A stretch of DNA of 64,000 nt, taken from contig CAUJNA010000491.1 of the NCBI GenBank assembly GCA_963377175.1, positions 459,572-523,571 of the forward strand, in the 5' to 3' direction. The first letter of the stretch is position 1. Each line of letters starts with the position of its first letter. Position numbers and translations under genes: made by a program. Positions 43,211-53,501 of this stretch are shown piece after piece. Under the pieces are notes generated by a model. It was not told the DNA's origin. It saw only the letters and a program-made list of their open reading frames with translations, and did not search any database. The DNA comes from Effrenium voratum (lineage: Eukaryota > Sar > Dinophyceae > Suessiales > Symbiodiniaceae).

Positions 43211-43288
43211 GTGGCCACACTGAATCCTTCCGAAACCGCTTTGCCAGAGACCATCAGCACCTGCCGCTTTGCCCAGCGCGTGGCGAAC
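43211..43288 (+). CDS. Kinesin-9 motor exon: last helix
   Basis: Reads VATLNPSETALPETIS and TISTCRFAQRVAN, the kinesin alpha-6 signature in its KIF6 form (STCRFAQRV). It is 78 bases, phase 0 at both ends, with acceptor CCGAG and donor GTCTGG. Joins upstream to 34012 (9.2-kb GC-AG intron) and downstream to 43693. Confidence 0.85.
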
Positions 43289-43346
43289 GTCTGGGCCCCA
43301 GCACTTTGCGCACGTTGGTCCAATGCCAGAGAACATCAGCAGTTCT

Positions 43347-43458
43347 AAGTGGATTGGGCTCAAAATTAAACGGCTTGGGCAAACCGCAGGTTTTAGTCTT
43401 TGTTTCGATTCACCAAGGTGCCGTTTTGGAACCAAATGTATTTGAGCCACAGCCAAGT
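43347..43458 (+). mobile_element. Family C (subtype 2) element
   Basis: AAGT on both sides; lies in the 404-bp kinesin intron 43289-43692. Confidence 0.75.
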
Positions 43459-43692
43459 CCCAACGCATACGCATCCAAGTTCTGGGGGCTACAAGAAGCC
43501 AACTTCTCAACATCTCAACTGGAGCCCTGACTTTTTTTAGGAGCGTCACATCGACTGCACATGCTGAGAGCGGTATGTGTGTCCTTTGCCCCAAGAGTCG
43601 AAGAAGCCCCATCTTCTGGCAGACAGGTGGCTGGACGGTCCGGTGGCGAAATCTGGGTCTTTGAGAAGCCCTCGAGATGTGTCGAAGCTGAG

Positions 43693-43790
43693 GTGCAGAC
43701 CTTCTCGCGAATTAACGAGGAGAGGGATCCGCAGCTGGTCATCGCTGCCCTGCGCCAGGAGAGGAACTGGAGGAACTGGTGGCCTGCATT
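43693..43790 (+). CDS. Kinesin-9 neck/coiled-coil exon with a frame break
   Basis: Reads VQTFSRINEERDPQLVIAAL then RQE; joined to the last motor helix it gives the RVAN-to-QLVI spacing I recall for KIF6 (NEExxPxLVIxxL). After RQE the frame turns into RNWRNWW, while the reading frame two bases on reads EELEELVAC, a proper coiled coil. A 2-base AG excess at about 43760-43763 explains this. Confidence 0.7.
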
Positions 43791-43945
43791 CTTCTCCCGT
43801 GAGCATTGCGTATCTTATCCTTTTGTTCGGTAGCTTGTCCTTATCCTTTTGACTTCACTCAAATGTCTGACTTTCTGTGGAGTGGTTCGACTCGTGCCTC
43901 CCAGTTGAGCTTCTCTACGTTCTTCATTTTTTCTAGTTTCGCAGG

Positions 43946-43982
43946 AGAATGCCGAGCTGCGAGCCGCTCTGGGTGCGCATGG
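43946..43982 (+). CDS. Short exon (ENAELRAALGAH), probable kinesin tail
   Basis: Strong acceptor TTTCGCAG and GTGAGG donor; heptad-like sequence suits the coiled coil that follows. Confidence 0.55.
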
Positions 43983-44095
43983 TGAGGCTCCCTTGACTCA
44001 CGGCTTGACATTTGAGGTTGTCTCGGGAGAATCCCTCAAAACCGGGCGGGTCCCTTGGGTTCTCCTTTCAAGCTTGACTTCTATTGGGTTGGATC

Positions 44096-44168
44096 TTTAG
44101 ACTTTAACTTTCTGGGAAATCAAGGGGTTTTCCACCATACCCCAAAAAGTTAAACTTTTTGCAGGGGT
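44096..44168 (+). repeat. Family G element
   Basis: TTTAGACTTTAACTTT...AAAGTTAAACTTTTTGCAGGGG. Confidence 0.55.
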
Positions 44169-44249
44169 CAGCAGCAACCAAGAAGCCCTTACAAAGGGCA
44201 CCGTTTCAACGACCGGCACACCCGTTTTGGCCCGGCCCTGCGCGCTTGG

Positions 44250-44361
44250 CCTAGACTCGGATCTCCGCAAGTCTGGCAGGCGCTGCCGGAAGAAGAGCTG
44301 CGCAGACGAGCCAGGACCTTCATGGAGGACACCTTGCGGCGAATGCAGGATGACCCAAATG
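44250..44361 (+). CDS. Unidentified exon, possible kinesin tail
   Basis: Reads VWQALPEEELRRRARTFMED and TLRRMQDDPN, helical and charged, then G|GC of a family A element as donor. Confidence 0.5.
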
Positions 44362-44495
44362 GCTGTGGATGTCAAGACCGTTTTGGGATCCCATCTTGGG
44401 GTAGGTCAATTCACCACCCATTTTAGAACCTATTTTTGGTGATTGGATTGGGATGTTCACTGGGGGTGCGGGCTTTTGACCCATGGCCAAATAGC
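44357..44495 (+). mobile_element. Family A element
   Basis: AAAT on both sides. Confidence 0.85.
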
Positions 44496-44522
44496 TGCGC
44501 ATGTGGTGTTTTTATTTGTTGC

Positions 44523-44783
44523 TTAGAGTGCATTCAGACCACACACAGGACTTAGAGTGCATTTCAGACCACCCCACAGGCTCACACACACACACACATG
44601 ACTTAGAGTGCATTTCAGACCAACCCACAGGCTCACACACACACACACACATGACTTAGAGTGCATTTCAGACCACCCCACAGGCTCACACACACGACTT
44701 AGAGTGCATTGCAGACCACCCCACAGGCTCACACACATGACTTAGAGTGCATTTCAGACAACCCCACCACACACACACACATG
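44523..44783 (+). repeat. Tandem repeat, six units of about 43-53 bp
   Basis: Each unit starts TTAGAGTGCATTTCAGACCA and ends in a variable CA run. Confidence 0.9.
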
Positions 44784-44852
44784 AGTGGAAACGGAAACAG
44801 TGGCTTTGGGGTGGATCGATGCGGCAGAGCAAGAAAAGGGAATGGAGCTTAG

Positions 44853-44938
44853 AGCCAGGAAGACGCAGCACCGCTGGAAGCTTCCATCTTCTCTGTGGCC
44901 TCGTTGCTGGAGGCTTTTTTTCCAGTTGGCCATGGGCA
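44853..44938 (+). CDS. Unidentified exon ending at an element-borne GC
   Basis: From GGAGCTTAG it reads SQEDAAPLEASIFSVASLLE, then G|GCCATGGG of a family B element. Confidence 0.45.
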
Positions 44939-45026
44939 TAGCCTATGGCTCCATTTTGGGGCGGATGAACACCCATTTGCCACCTATTTTGATGTTCACC
45001 AGGAGTACAGGGTTTTGAACAGCCAG
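44934..45026 (+). mobile_element. Family B element
   Basis: GGCCATGGGCATA left end; right end degraded. Confidence 0.75.
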
Positions 45027-45042
45027 TTTCCTCCTCGAGCGC

Positions 45043-45218
45043 TTTTTATCTCAGCTGGACAGAGGTCTATTAAATCCCGTTATGGACATACAAGTTCCGC
45101 TTTCAAATGCCACCTGCTGCGCGTGCAACAGCCTTCGCAGGCCTTCTCGGTCTTTCGGATGCTGAAGGAGCTTTGTTGGGAGATGCTGCGGAAGAAGCTC
45201 GTGTGGCACTCAGTTTGA
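45043..45218 (+). CDS. Unidentified exon-like stretch
   Basis: Follows TTATCTCAG. Two frames are open (RMLKELCWEMLRKKLVW and GLSDAEGALLGDAAEEARVA), so the reading is unresolved. Confidence 0.35.
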
Positions 45219-45804
45219 GGTCCTTTCGTACATGTTGGGGGGACGCGCACACAAACAAACAAACAATCAAACGCACACACACAGCGAGAGAGAGAAAGCG
45301 CACGCTCAGGTGCCAGCAAAAAAACAGACGCGCCCGCCCCTTCACGCAAGCGCGTGCTTTGCGTAGTGCTTGCCGAACACAACCCCAAGCGCCGCATGAA
45401 TCACCTGATTCCATGCTGCATGCCTGCACACGTGTTCACGTGCATGCCGATGGCGAGAGCAAATGGTGCGTCACACGCTCGGGGCCCCCTCACCGGGAGT
45501 CTATGAAGGGAACCATTGCCATGACCCACAAGAAAGGTTGACCATGGCTCATAATGTCGAACGAAATATATATTGTATGCCTGGGATGTGTCAAGAGATG
45601 CCGAGGCATCCCCGAGCTTCCGCTCCCAGGCTGGAGACTTGAGTGAAGTTGGGATTTGGGCGGCACTGGCGTCGGAGCGAGGATCGTAGCGCGCTAGACT
45701 TGAATCTGACATGTGACTTCCTGTCGTATCCGTTTTCTTCGGTCTCGCCCAACCGCCGGCGAGCTCAAACTTGCAATTTACGCCATCTCCTGACACGGGG
45801 TGCT

Positions 45805-45900
45805 GGGTGGGCGGGTGGGGCGGGTGGGTGTGGAAGGGTGAGGTGTGGGGTGTGGAAGGGTGAGGTGTGGGGTGTGGAGGGTGAGGGCGGGTGGAGTGTG
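45805..45900 (+). repeat. G-rich minisatellite
   Basis: Repeats of GGTGTGGAAGGGTGAGGTGT. Confidence 0.8.
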
Positions 45901-45935
45901 GGACCACATTGCATGCAACCCAATGAATAACAATT

Positions 45936-46077
45936 GATGTGGCTGTGGGTCAAAACCAATGGTACCATTTTGCATCATTTTGCAGTAGGTGCACCACCCA
46001 TTTTAGAACCTATTTTCGTGGTTGAATTGGGTCCCGCTTACTGGGGGTACGATTTGGCTTTTGACCCACGGCCATAT
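45936..46077 (+). mobile_element. Family A element
   Basis: Longer variant with a duplicated CATTTTGCA; flanks ATGT and ATAT. Confidence 0.8.
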
Positions 46078-46210
46078 CAGTTTTGCAGTCTCCGATTTCG
46101 CCATGCTTCTGCTTTTGCGAGGCGACTGAGGTGCCGAAGTCTCCGACCTCTGAAGGCTTGGCCAAGCTTGTCGCTGTCATTCTGGTCGTAAAGCGCTGAA
46201 GCGCCTTGGG

Positions 46211-46350
46211 TCACTATGGGTCAAAATGCTCCTCCTAGCGGCCGTTCAAAAAATGGGTCAAACTTAAGCCACCTGGAACTTGCAGGCTTTAGTGCAGGTT
46301 CCCGCTTACCAGGGTTCCATTTTGGGTACCTGTTTTTTTACCCACAGCCA
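46211..46350 (+). mobile_element. Family C element, extended left end
   Basis: A second CTATGGGTCAAAATG precedes the C start, possibly a nested insertion. Confidence 0.65.
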
Positions 46351-46365
46351 CAGCCACATTGCCAA

Positions 46366-46560
46366 AAGATTCCACGACACCGCCCCGCAAGCATCATGTA
46401 ACATTCGCTGTAGGCTCCCATGGGCCCGGATCAGAGAAGGGTGGGAAGACCAAGGCAACAAGTATGTACGGATCCATGAAAGCTGTTACTCAAACGAGGA
46501 TCAGCCGCACAACATGCAAGATGGACAAGGCGCCATGACCTGTGTTTGCCTGGGACAGGT
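46366..46560 (+). CDS. Unidentified exon
   Basis: Reads CRLPWARIREGWEDQGNKYV and RIHESCYSNEDQPHNMQDGQ after the element. A second frame is partly open. Confidence 0.4.
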
Positions 46561-46713
46561 ACTGATAGCGTCGAGCTGAAACAAGTGCTGAGGCCCAGCT
46601 CGGCTTCATCCAAGTGCTTCAGTGTTGGTTTTGTTGCACTTCTTCTCCCCGTGCCAAACGCCCCGGAGACTGCACAGCCGAAGTGCGTCGAAACACGCGA
46701 AGTGCGAGCTGAG

Positions 46714-46817
46714 TCACCGAGGTGCTCTCCGAGCGCGAAGCGGAGTGCCGCACCTTGCGCGCAGCGCCAGGAAGCCTGGCTGCGGGGATCAGACGTCACA
46801 GCCTGTTTGTCATCAAG
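46714..46817 (+). CDS. Unidentified exon (VTEVLSEREAECRTLRAAPG)
   Basis: From GCTGAG to a GTAGGG donor, ending in phase 0 (RRHSLFVIK). Confidence 0.5.
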
Positions 46818-46928
46818 GTAGGGGGAAATCCCAACCATGAGTCCACGAATCGCCCGTTCATCGGGGTGACATGATTAACTAGTTTTTCCTCTTTTCCGCG
46901 ACTCTTGCTCTCAACCAACAGCTTCCAG

Positions 46929-46985
46929 TTTGTGCTGAAAGGCAGACAAGAAGGCAAGTCCAATTTAGCTGAGGTTGGCAGCACA
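46929..46985 (+). CDS. Unidentified exon (continuation)
   Basis: From CTTCCAG it continues in phase as FVLKGRQEGKSNLAE. The 111-bp intron between them has no recognised element. Confidence 0.45.
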
Positions 46986-47235
46986 ACAGCCTCGCCCTGC
47001 CCCTCGTCCTGTGCGACCAGCGGATGGCTCGGAGCGCCCGAGCACCCTTTGCCGTGCCCGGGTCCGCACTCCTGGCTCAGGCTCGAGCTCGTTCCGTGTC
47101 CACAGCCACGCAGACAGAAGCCGGGGATGTGCCGCGCCGGAAGCCGAGAAAGCCGCGACAGCTGAAGCCACGAGACTTCGAGTCGCGCTGGTTTTGGATC
47201 GTCCAAAGCTGCATTCTTGATTTTGGGAAGCTCAA

Positions 47236-47303
47236 GCACAAAGCCATGATAGCCACGTCTCACTTGGAAAGCCGTGACAAAGCCATGATAGCCACGTCTT
47301 TCT
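47236..47303 (+). repeat. Direct repeat of 23 bp
   Basis: ACAAAGCCATGATAGCCACG plus TCT occurs twice, about 40 bases apart, inside a 500-base open frame (47024-47524) that I cannot assign. Confidence 0.8.
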
Positions 47304-48001
47304 TGTTGTGTTTGTCCAAAGCCGCGCTCTCGATTTTGGTGTCAGCCGCCTTGCCCGAGGCCGGCGCCGGCGCCGGCCCGCTTCTGCAGGGGATACCAGA
47401 AGGGGTGACAAAGGCATTGGATTGGATCGCAGGTCTGATCTTTGCGAAGTCCGCACCAGGCCGAGGCTTTGTCAACTTCAGCCAGGAGGACGTGGTGGAT
47501 CCTTTTGGCCGCATGGAAGGCTGAGCGCGCGCACTGCGTGCGGTTGAAGTGGCCTGCTCCAAAGGCAAGACCACGCTGCCGCCGCTGGTGTGGGGCGCCC
47601 AAACCGATGCAAGTGGCAGCTTCAGAGTCAACAATTCGGGGGCGTCCTGTTTTGGGAGGTGCATGGGTTGTTTAGAGGGAAGCCAAAGGAAAACCACCCC
47701 TTGAGGGCCCACAAGCCAAGCTCAATTCCATTCATGCAACTGAGTGGCCGTACCCCAGTGCGCGATGCGCAGGCCGCGAGATGCTCGTGTGCCAGACTTT
47801 CGGCAGATGCAGGCTGGTGGAATTTGGCGCCCCCAATGAGTGCTTGTCGCATCACTTGCTTGGTTCCTGTGTTTGGCTGCCTCTTACGTCACACATATAC
47901 CCGCACGCACAGAGACGCAGACACAGACACATTATTTGGGAGTCGTTCTAAAGGTCCTTGTAAGGAGTTCAGTATTCGGTGACCATCGGTGTTGGTTGAG
48001 G

Positions 48002-48635
48002 TAGCTCCGCGAAAGATTCGCGATGGAGTTGCGAAAGTAACTTTTTTTCTCGCGAAAGTTTTGCGTAACTGTATCTGGTTAATCAATGATATGTGGAACC
48101 GTTCATCTTTTCTGCTGAGCCTTCCTTCTATTCTGATTAAAACACTTTGTTGATGTTGCGCAAATTAAGCCTGGTGAGGCTACAGTTTGATACCCTGCTT
48201 GGCTGGTTAGTGCTCCAAGCCTATGTATGTGTGTCTGTGGGTGTTAGTCGGTGGCTTTCCGCTCTGAAACGTGGGTGATTTTTCGCGAAAGTTCCGCGAA
48301 AGATCCGCGAAAGCCCGCGCGAAAGCGCAGGCTTCGATTGCAAGGGGAGGTATAGTCTGAGCGCCGATCTAGTCAGTATACTAGCTTGGTACTGGAAATC
48401 TGCGACTTCAAGCTGGAGCTGCACGGCGAACGAAAAGCTGCGACTTTCCAGCCGGCGCATGTCATGTACTACCCCTGTGATGAAAAGTTGCGACTTTACA
48501 GCTGGAGTTGGGAAATCGTCACTTCGCTTACAACGCTGGCACTTAAAAGCTGCGATTCTCCGACTCGAGAAATGAAAAGAGCACGGCGATGAATCCGCGA
48601 AAGATTCGCGAAAGTAACTTTTATATTCGCGAAGA
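48002..48635 (+). repeat. Second CGCGAAAG cluster with GCTGCGACTT repeats
   Basis: CGCGAAAG-like words at 48005-48065, 48276-48330 and 48594-48635 enclose four copies of AAAAGCTGCGACTTTCCAGC-like sequence (48395-48560). Confidence 0.65.
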
Positions 48636-48684
48636 ATGGCCGTTTCGAGACAAAGGAATTTAGATCAACCACCCATGTGCTGAT

Positions 48685-48803
48685 CAGGGCCGACTTTTTG
48701 ACTAACCCACGATAGACTTAAACCCAGGGGTGGTTGATGTTTCTGAAAGGGAACCTCCTGGGTTTAAGTCTATCTTGGGGTATAGTCAAAAAGTGGAACC
48801 CTG
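48685..48803 (+). mobile_element. Family D element
   Basis: CAGGGCCGACTTTTTGAC and complement; GCTGAT on both sides with three extra bases at the right. Confidence 0.75.
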
Positions 48804-49319
48804 GAGCTGATGGGTTGTTGGATAGGTTCCTTCTTCGTCGGGGACGAAGCATGCGACGTGTAACTCTTGTCCGTCTTTGCCAAGAGCTCCTCGTCCAAGT
48901 GGCCAAGAGCTCCCACATCTCCCATACGGCGTTGTCTCCATGATTCTCTTTGGTTTCCATTTAAACGGGAAACCAAAGAAAGGGTACCACCATACCGGAC
49001 CATACTTGCTCAAGCCTGCAGGGCTCCGAGTCATCGGCTCCAAAGTGGGCGGCTCAGTCGAAGCTCGTCGAAGCTTTGTGACCCAGAAGCCCGTGTTTGT
49101 TGTGAGTCAACCATGGCATTGTCAGCCGCTCTTGGCTCAAACCCACTGCAGTCCTTTATATCTTAGGATCTTGGTGCGTATATACAAATCAAATCCCTAC
49201 AGTTGGTTGTTTGTGTGTTCATTCTCGACGGACCAAACGGGTCTGCCGTTCGGTTGCCATGGGCCCAGAGCGCCCCTCCGGGGTGCATTTGTTCCCATTG
49301 AGATCCCACTGCGGCCTCA

Positions 49320-49397
49320 ATGGCAACGACCTCCTCGAAGGCATGCATGCGGCGCAGCGCCAGCACCCCATCCGCGAACTTTGGGCGCCTGGCTTGA
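49320..49397 (+). CDS. Candidate first exon of the cyclin
   Basis: ATG then ATTSSKACMRRSASTPSANF, disordered and basic as many cyclin N-termini are. The splice to 49588 does not keep phase with any GC or GT I can see, so this is weak. Confidence 0.2.
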   Translation: MATTSSKACMRRSASTPSANFGRLA

Positions 49398-49436
49398 GGC
49401 AGGGGCTGTGCCCTCACATTGCCCGCTGGGTGGGTG

Positions 49437-49560
49437 GCTTGTACATCACCTTTTGACCAATCTTGCTTGAGTTTTCCGTGAAACCCTGACATTTCCCTGT
49501 TTGGGCTTGTATTTACATCACCTTCTGACAAAATATTGCTTGAGTTTCCCTTGGCGAGGG
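49437..49560 (+). repeat. Imperfect tandem duplication of about 50 bp
   Basis: GGCTTGTACATCACCTTTTG... recurs as GGCTTGTATTTACATCACCT... just before the cyclin exon. Confidence 0.6.
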
Positions 49561-49587
49561 ATGCTTGAAGGGTGGGTGATGTCTCAG

Positions 49588-50314
49588 GAGCCCTGTGAGG
49601 CTGCCCAGGAAGCTGGTGGATTACCTCAGCGCCATTTGCCGCGACTTCCCTCCACATGTGCGACAGGAGGCAATTCTGCTCCTCAAGCGCTACGTGCGCG
49701 CAGTTGGCAAGAGCACCACTTGTGACCTTCAGGTGGTGGCACTGACCTGTGCCAACTTGGCCGCGAAGTACTGGCAGAAGCATGGCATCCCAGCACAAGA
49801 CCTGCACAAGTTGTGCTGCAATGCGTTCACTCGGCAAGACTTCATTCAGTGTGAGGTGCATGTTCTCAACGTCCTTGGGTGCACTGTGCACTGGGATGGT
49901 GTGTTGCTGGCAGAATGGGCGGGCTTGCTGCTCTTCCTTTGTGAAGACTTGCTCATGGATGCCAGCGACATGAAAAAGATGGTGGGTCCTGCTGCGCTGT
50001 TCCTTGACGCATTGGCCTTCCAAGATGATCTCATGTCCCAGCGGCTTCCCTCCGAGTTGGTAGCAGCAGCCCTGCATGCCACAGTGCACCTTTGCACTAA
50101 GTCATTCCAGGTGTACCGCTTCTGTCAGCGTGTGAACCACCTATGCCGCGTGCCCGACAGTGACACGGCCAACCTCTCGGAGAGGATTCTGCAAGCGACC
50201 GTGGGCCAGCAGTGTGCAGATTTTTTGTTTGAGGGCGGCGCCTCAGACACAGATCAGGATACGACAGAGGCTCCGGCAAATGATTTGCCCTCTGACGAGG
50301 ACAATGAGCTGTGA
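49588..50314 (+). CDS. Cyclin-box protein, 3' exon
   Basis: Opens at a GTCTCAG acceptor (no ATG in frame nearby, so the start lies in an upstream exon) and runs to TGA at 50312-50314. The cyclin box is clear: RQEAILLLKRYVRAVGK, then LTCANLAAKYWQKHG, then FTRQDFIQCEVHVLNVLGC. The Lys of LAAKYW and the Glu of QCEVHVL are the pair cyclins use to hold a CDK. A second helical fold follows (LFLDALAFQDDLMSQRLPSE, AAALHATVHLC). The tail is acidic (DTDQDTTEAPANDLPSDEDN). Which cyclin class it is cannot be told. No intron is visible within 727 bases, unlike its neighbours. Confidence 0.75.
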
Positions 50315-51116
50315 TGGCTTTCATCAAGCCTTTTGCCAGCTTCTCTTGCGCGAGAGAAGCATCGCATCCGATTCCTCTATGTGGTGAAGCTTACGCGCTC
50401 AAGGCAAGGATGCTGAAGAGGCATGGGGTGCCGAATTCAGTTTGACTGGTTGCTGGAACCGGTCCGGGGAAGCAAGCAACGCAGAGGGACAGCGAAACAA
50501 GGAGCAAAGCCGATGGTACATCAGCATGAGATGTTGTAGCTTTCTCAACTAACCAACCAGGAGATACTGTATCGTGCCATCTCATTTACGAGAGGGTCGT
50601 AAAAGCACTCAAACAGTACAGCCAACTGAGGCTGGGCACCACTTCCAAGGCCAGAGACGTTCGCTTTGTTCCGTGACTAATGGGACGTTCTGCGTGATGG
50701 GACCTTGGAACATGTTGGAACCAGCCCGTGCTGGCACGTTCTAAACTCCGCTCCCGAAAGGCTTTTGGGCTCACTGGGTTTGCTTTTGCCAGGAGTCCGT
50801 TGGGGCCAGCGCGGAAGCCACTTCAAAGCCTGCAGGCGACCATTCCGAAGAGTCTTGCTGCAAGTGCAAGCTTTGGAGATGCGTTACTTTGTTGTTTCTA
50901 TACACAGATGCATCGCTTGACCTCCAGAAGTATCGTTTGTGAACTTGCGACCTGTTCATGTCATTCATGCTCAAAGCAGTGCAGCAAGCGGCTGTTGAAA
51001 GGAAATAGTTCATGCTCAAGCGGCATCTTTGGTCTTCACAACGATAGCAGTGTACTAGTCGCCTCGCAGGCACGGCTTCGTGTAGCAGTACAGTATGCGG
51101 TTGATGCTTTAACGCT

Positions 51117-51420
51117 TTTCCCTTTGAACATGTCCCATTGGACTTATCCTGTCTTTGGTATTTGCGCTTTGGGTTCTTCTCTTTGGCATTCTACCTTTGG
51201 AATTTTCTCGTTGGCATTCTCTCCTTTGAAACTTTCTCGTTGAAATTATCCCATTGGAATTCTCCCCTTGGAATGTTCCGATTGAAATTCTCCCATTGAA
51301 GTTTTCGCATTGGATTTGTCCCTTTGCACATCTCTGATTGGAGTTCTCCATTGGAGTTCTCCCCTTGGAAGTGTCCCTTCAGAGTTTTGCCTTTGGATTT
51401 ATCCCATTGAAACTTTTCCC
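51117..51420 (+). repeat. 15-bp degenerate minisatellite
   Basis: About 20 units of CCNTTGGAATTCTCC. The period is five codons, so the minus strand stays open and shows repeats such as FNGRISI; not a gene. Confidence 0.85.
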
Positions 51421-51779
51421 AGTGCACGTTGAACGTGATGCTGATAATGTTGGTCATGCAGGTGATGTTGGGCTGGTGTTGCGGAGGATGCAACAACGAT
51501 GCTGAGGATGTCCGACAATGGTTCGGGGGGAATTGAACACACCCAAGGTTTTCCACTACGTTCCATTCCACTGTCATGCTTCAAACATTGTGGATTTCTG
51601 GTTTTGTCATTCTCTCCATTGATTTCTCTCTGCCCATCCGCCCACTAGAAAAACAGACAGTTCCTTGTGTTTTTCTCTTTTGATGGCACCCTTTGGAGGG
51701 GCTGCTTTGAAGGGGAACCAAGAGGAAACCGCAGGAAGCCACCGATTGCATCGCGCAGGTGGCGTTGCGTCGCCGCCCG

Positions 51780-51960
51780 CGGCACCCGTGGCCGTGGCGG
51801 CGCCAGCGCCGCAAGCGCCGCAAGCGCCGCAAGCGCCGGCCGGAGGCTGTCCCGTGCCTCCGCCGATCACGACCGCTACTGGGAAACCCGCGGAAACCAT
51901 TGGGAAACCCATGGGAAATCTGTGGGAAACCCATGGCAAACCCATGGGAACCCCGCGGAG
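51780..51960 (+). repeat. Low-complexity GCGCCGCAA run and GGGAAACCCATGG repeat
   Basis: Gives Ala/Pro/Gln-rich and Gly/Lys/Pro-rich open frames on both strands; no gene inferred. Confidence 0.6.
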
Positions 51961-52229
51961 CTTAGGAGAGAGTCCCGTCCAGAAATTGGATTGTGGCAAT
52001 CAGGCATCTTGTTCCTTCCGACGTGGTCCCAGTCCTCCTGAGTCCATTTCAGTTCTTTTTTGGGGCTGGTACCTGATCTTATTTTGGGTGGGTGGTTGGG
52101 CACGGGGGCACGGACTTTGTCAAGTTCCAAGCGGATCAGGTGCATCTGCAGCTTGGCTGGCAGCCACCACCGCGCGGGCTCCCAGTTGCCTAGGAGTATG
52201 GGCCATGACGGGGAGAGGACTCTGGACTT

Positions 52230-52337
52230 AAACAAATGAGATCCCATTTTGGTGCACCACGCATTTTCGGCTTTATTTTAGTGGGGATTGGCGTGCTCAC
52301 TGAGGGTACGATTTGGATTTTGACTCATGGCCATATA
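52230..52337 (+). mobile_element. Family A element, left end lost
   Basis: Core and GACTCATGGCC right end present. Confidence 0.65.
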
Positions 52338-52411
52338 GTTTGCAAAGGATGCGGGCGTGTCCTTGAGGAATTTGCTCATCAACTCTGGTAATTGCGCTAG
52401 ATGCGAACACA

Positions 52412-52605
52412 CTGATTGATCCTGAACACACGGCCAAAACCACGCATCCCTGGCAAAGTGAAACTGGCACGGCCTCAGGCTCTTACAGAGGAGGAGCGCC
52501 AGCTGATGGTCGACCCCGCAAAGGCGCTTGCCGACCTCATGTTGAAAGTCCCGGACCTTTTGCGCTCGTTGTTTCTTCAAAGGGAATCCAAGAGGACGCC
52601 ACGCA
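52412..52605 (+). CDS. Unidentified exon (ALTEEERQLMVDPAKALADL)
   Basis: Open and helical, preceded by KPRIPGKVKLARPQ. Ends in a segment (ESKRTPR) that recurs at 52860. Confidence 0.5.
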
Positions 52606-52718
52606 AAGTTCAGACTTTGGGGCGAAACCAGTCCGGAATTGAGTCTGAACCACTTGCACCGAAGGACACCACGCATTTTGGGGGGGGTTCCAGACCAGAC
52701 ACGCAAGACATCACCCTA

Positions 52719-52827
52719 TGTGTCCTTTTGAGGTTAGTTTGGCTAAACATAGATGGCACTGGTTTGGGTTTTGTTCCATCTACCAGGGAAACCCATATTT
52801 TTTTTAACTAAAAGGCCTATGGACATC
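52719..52827 (+). repeat. Family H element
   Basis: TGTCCTTTTGAGGTTAG at the left, AAAAGGCCTATGGACA at the right. Confidence 0.6.
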
Positions 52828-52889
52828 ACTGTGTCACGACACCGTGTTTTTCAAAGAGAATCCAAGAGGACGGACGCCACGCATCTTAG

Positions 52890-53036
52890 GGGGTTCCAGA
52901 CATGCGATCGCTGTGAGGCATATCAGCTCTTCCTGCTGCACGACCCGCGGGCAGCGGACATTTGGCCCAGCGAGCTCCAGGACATGCGGCAGGCGGATCC
53001 GAAAATGGACAGAAGAAAAGAAACGAAACGGTACCC
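52890..53036 (+). CDS. Unidentified exon (TCDRCEAYQLFLLHDPRAAD)
   Basis: Clear coding stretch ending ELQDMRQADPKMDRRKETKR; CxxC pair but no family. Confidence 0.5.
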
Positions 53037-53177
53037 TTATTCGAACCTCTCTACCGGAGGACCTAGTAGGTTTCTTTTGTCGTCTTTGTGTTCTTGGCGT
53101 GGGGTGAACCGTCTTTCCACGGGTGTTTGCTGCGCAATGGCTCAGACTACACGTAATGTAGTTAGGCGGCTGGCCAT

Positions 53178-53340
53178 GAGCAGTGATTCAAGAGAAATTC
53201 CATCCAGAGAGAGAGCTGAACGTAGCCACTCGAAGCTGCGCGGGGCTATGGCGGCACTTGAGTGCAGCTGCGGCTTCTCGAGCTATTCCAAGATCATTTT
53301 CCAGGACTGCCTTTCAGTCTCAGGGCATTCAGAAGGCCTC
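53178..53340 (+). CDS. Unidentified exon-like stretch
   Basis: One frame reads IQEKFHPERELNVATRSCAG, another is also open. Precedes a family C element. Confidence 0.35.
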
Positions 53341-53383
53341 ATAAGGCGGGCGTACACACACAAGCACACAACAATTGCGGTCG

Positions 53384-53501
53384 TCAATGGGTATGGGTCA
53401 AAATTAAACCACCAGGGACCGCAGGTTTTTGTCATTGTTTCCATTTACCAAGTGCGAATCTGGTGAATCTTGGGTACCTGTTTTTGACTCACAGCCAATG
53501 T
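53384..53501 (+). mobile_element. Family C element
   Basis: CAAT on both sides. Confidence 0.75.

Noticed and set aside
49163..50089. 308-residue minus-strand frame opposite the cyclin
   Set aside because: Antisense shadow; the plus strand has the cyclin box, the minus strand no motif.
51665..52041. Arg-rich frame at 51759-51965 as a nucleic-acid-binding protein
   Set aside because: Alternate frame of the same low-complexity run.
51665..52231. Ala/Pro/Gln-rich protein
   Set aside because: Derived from GCGCCGCAA and GGGAAACCC repeats; both strands are open.
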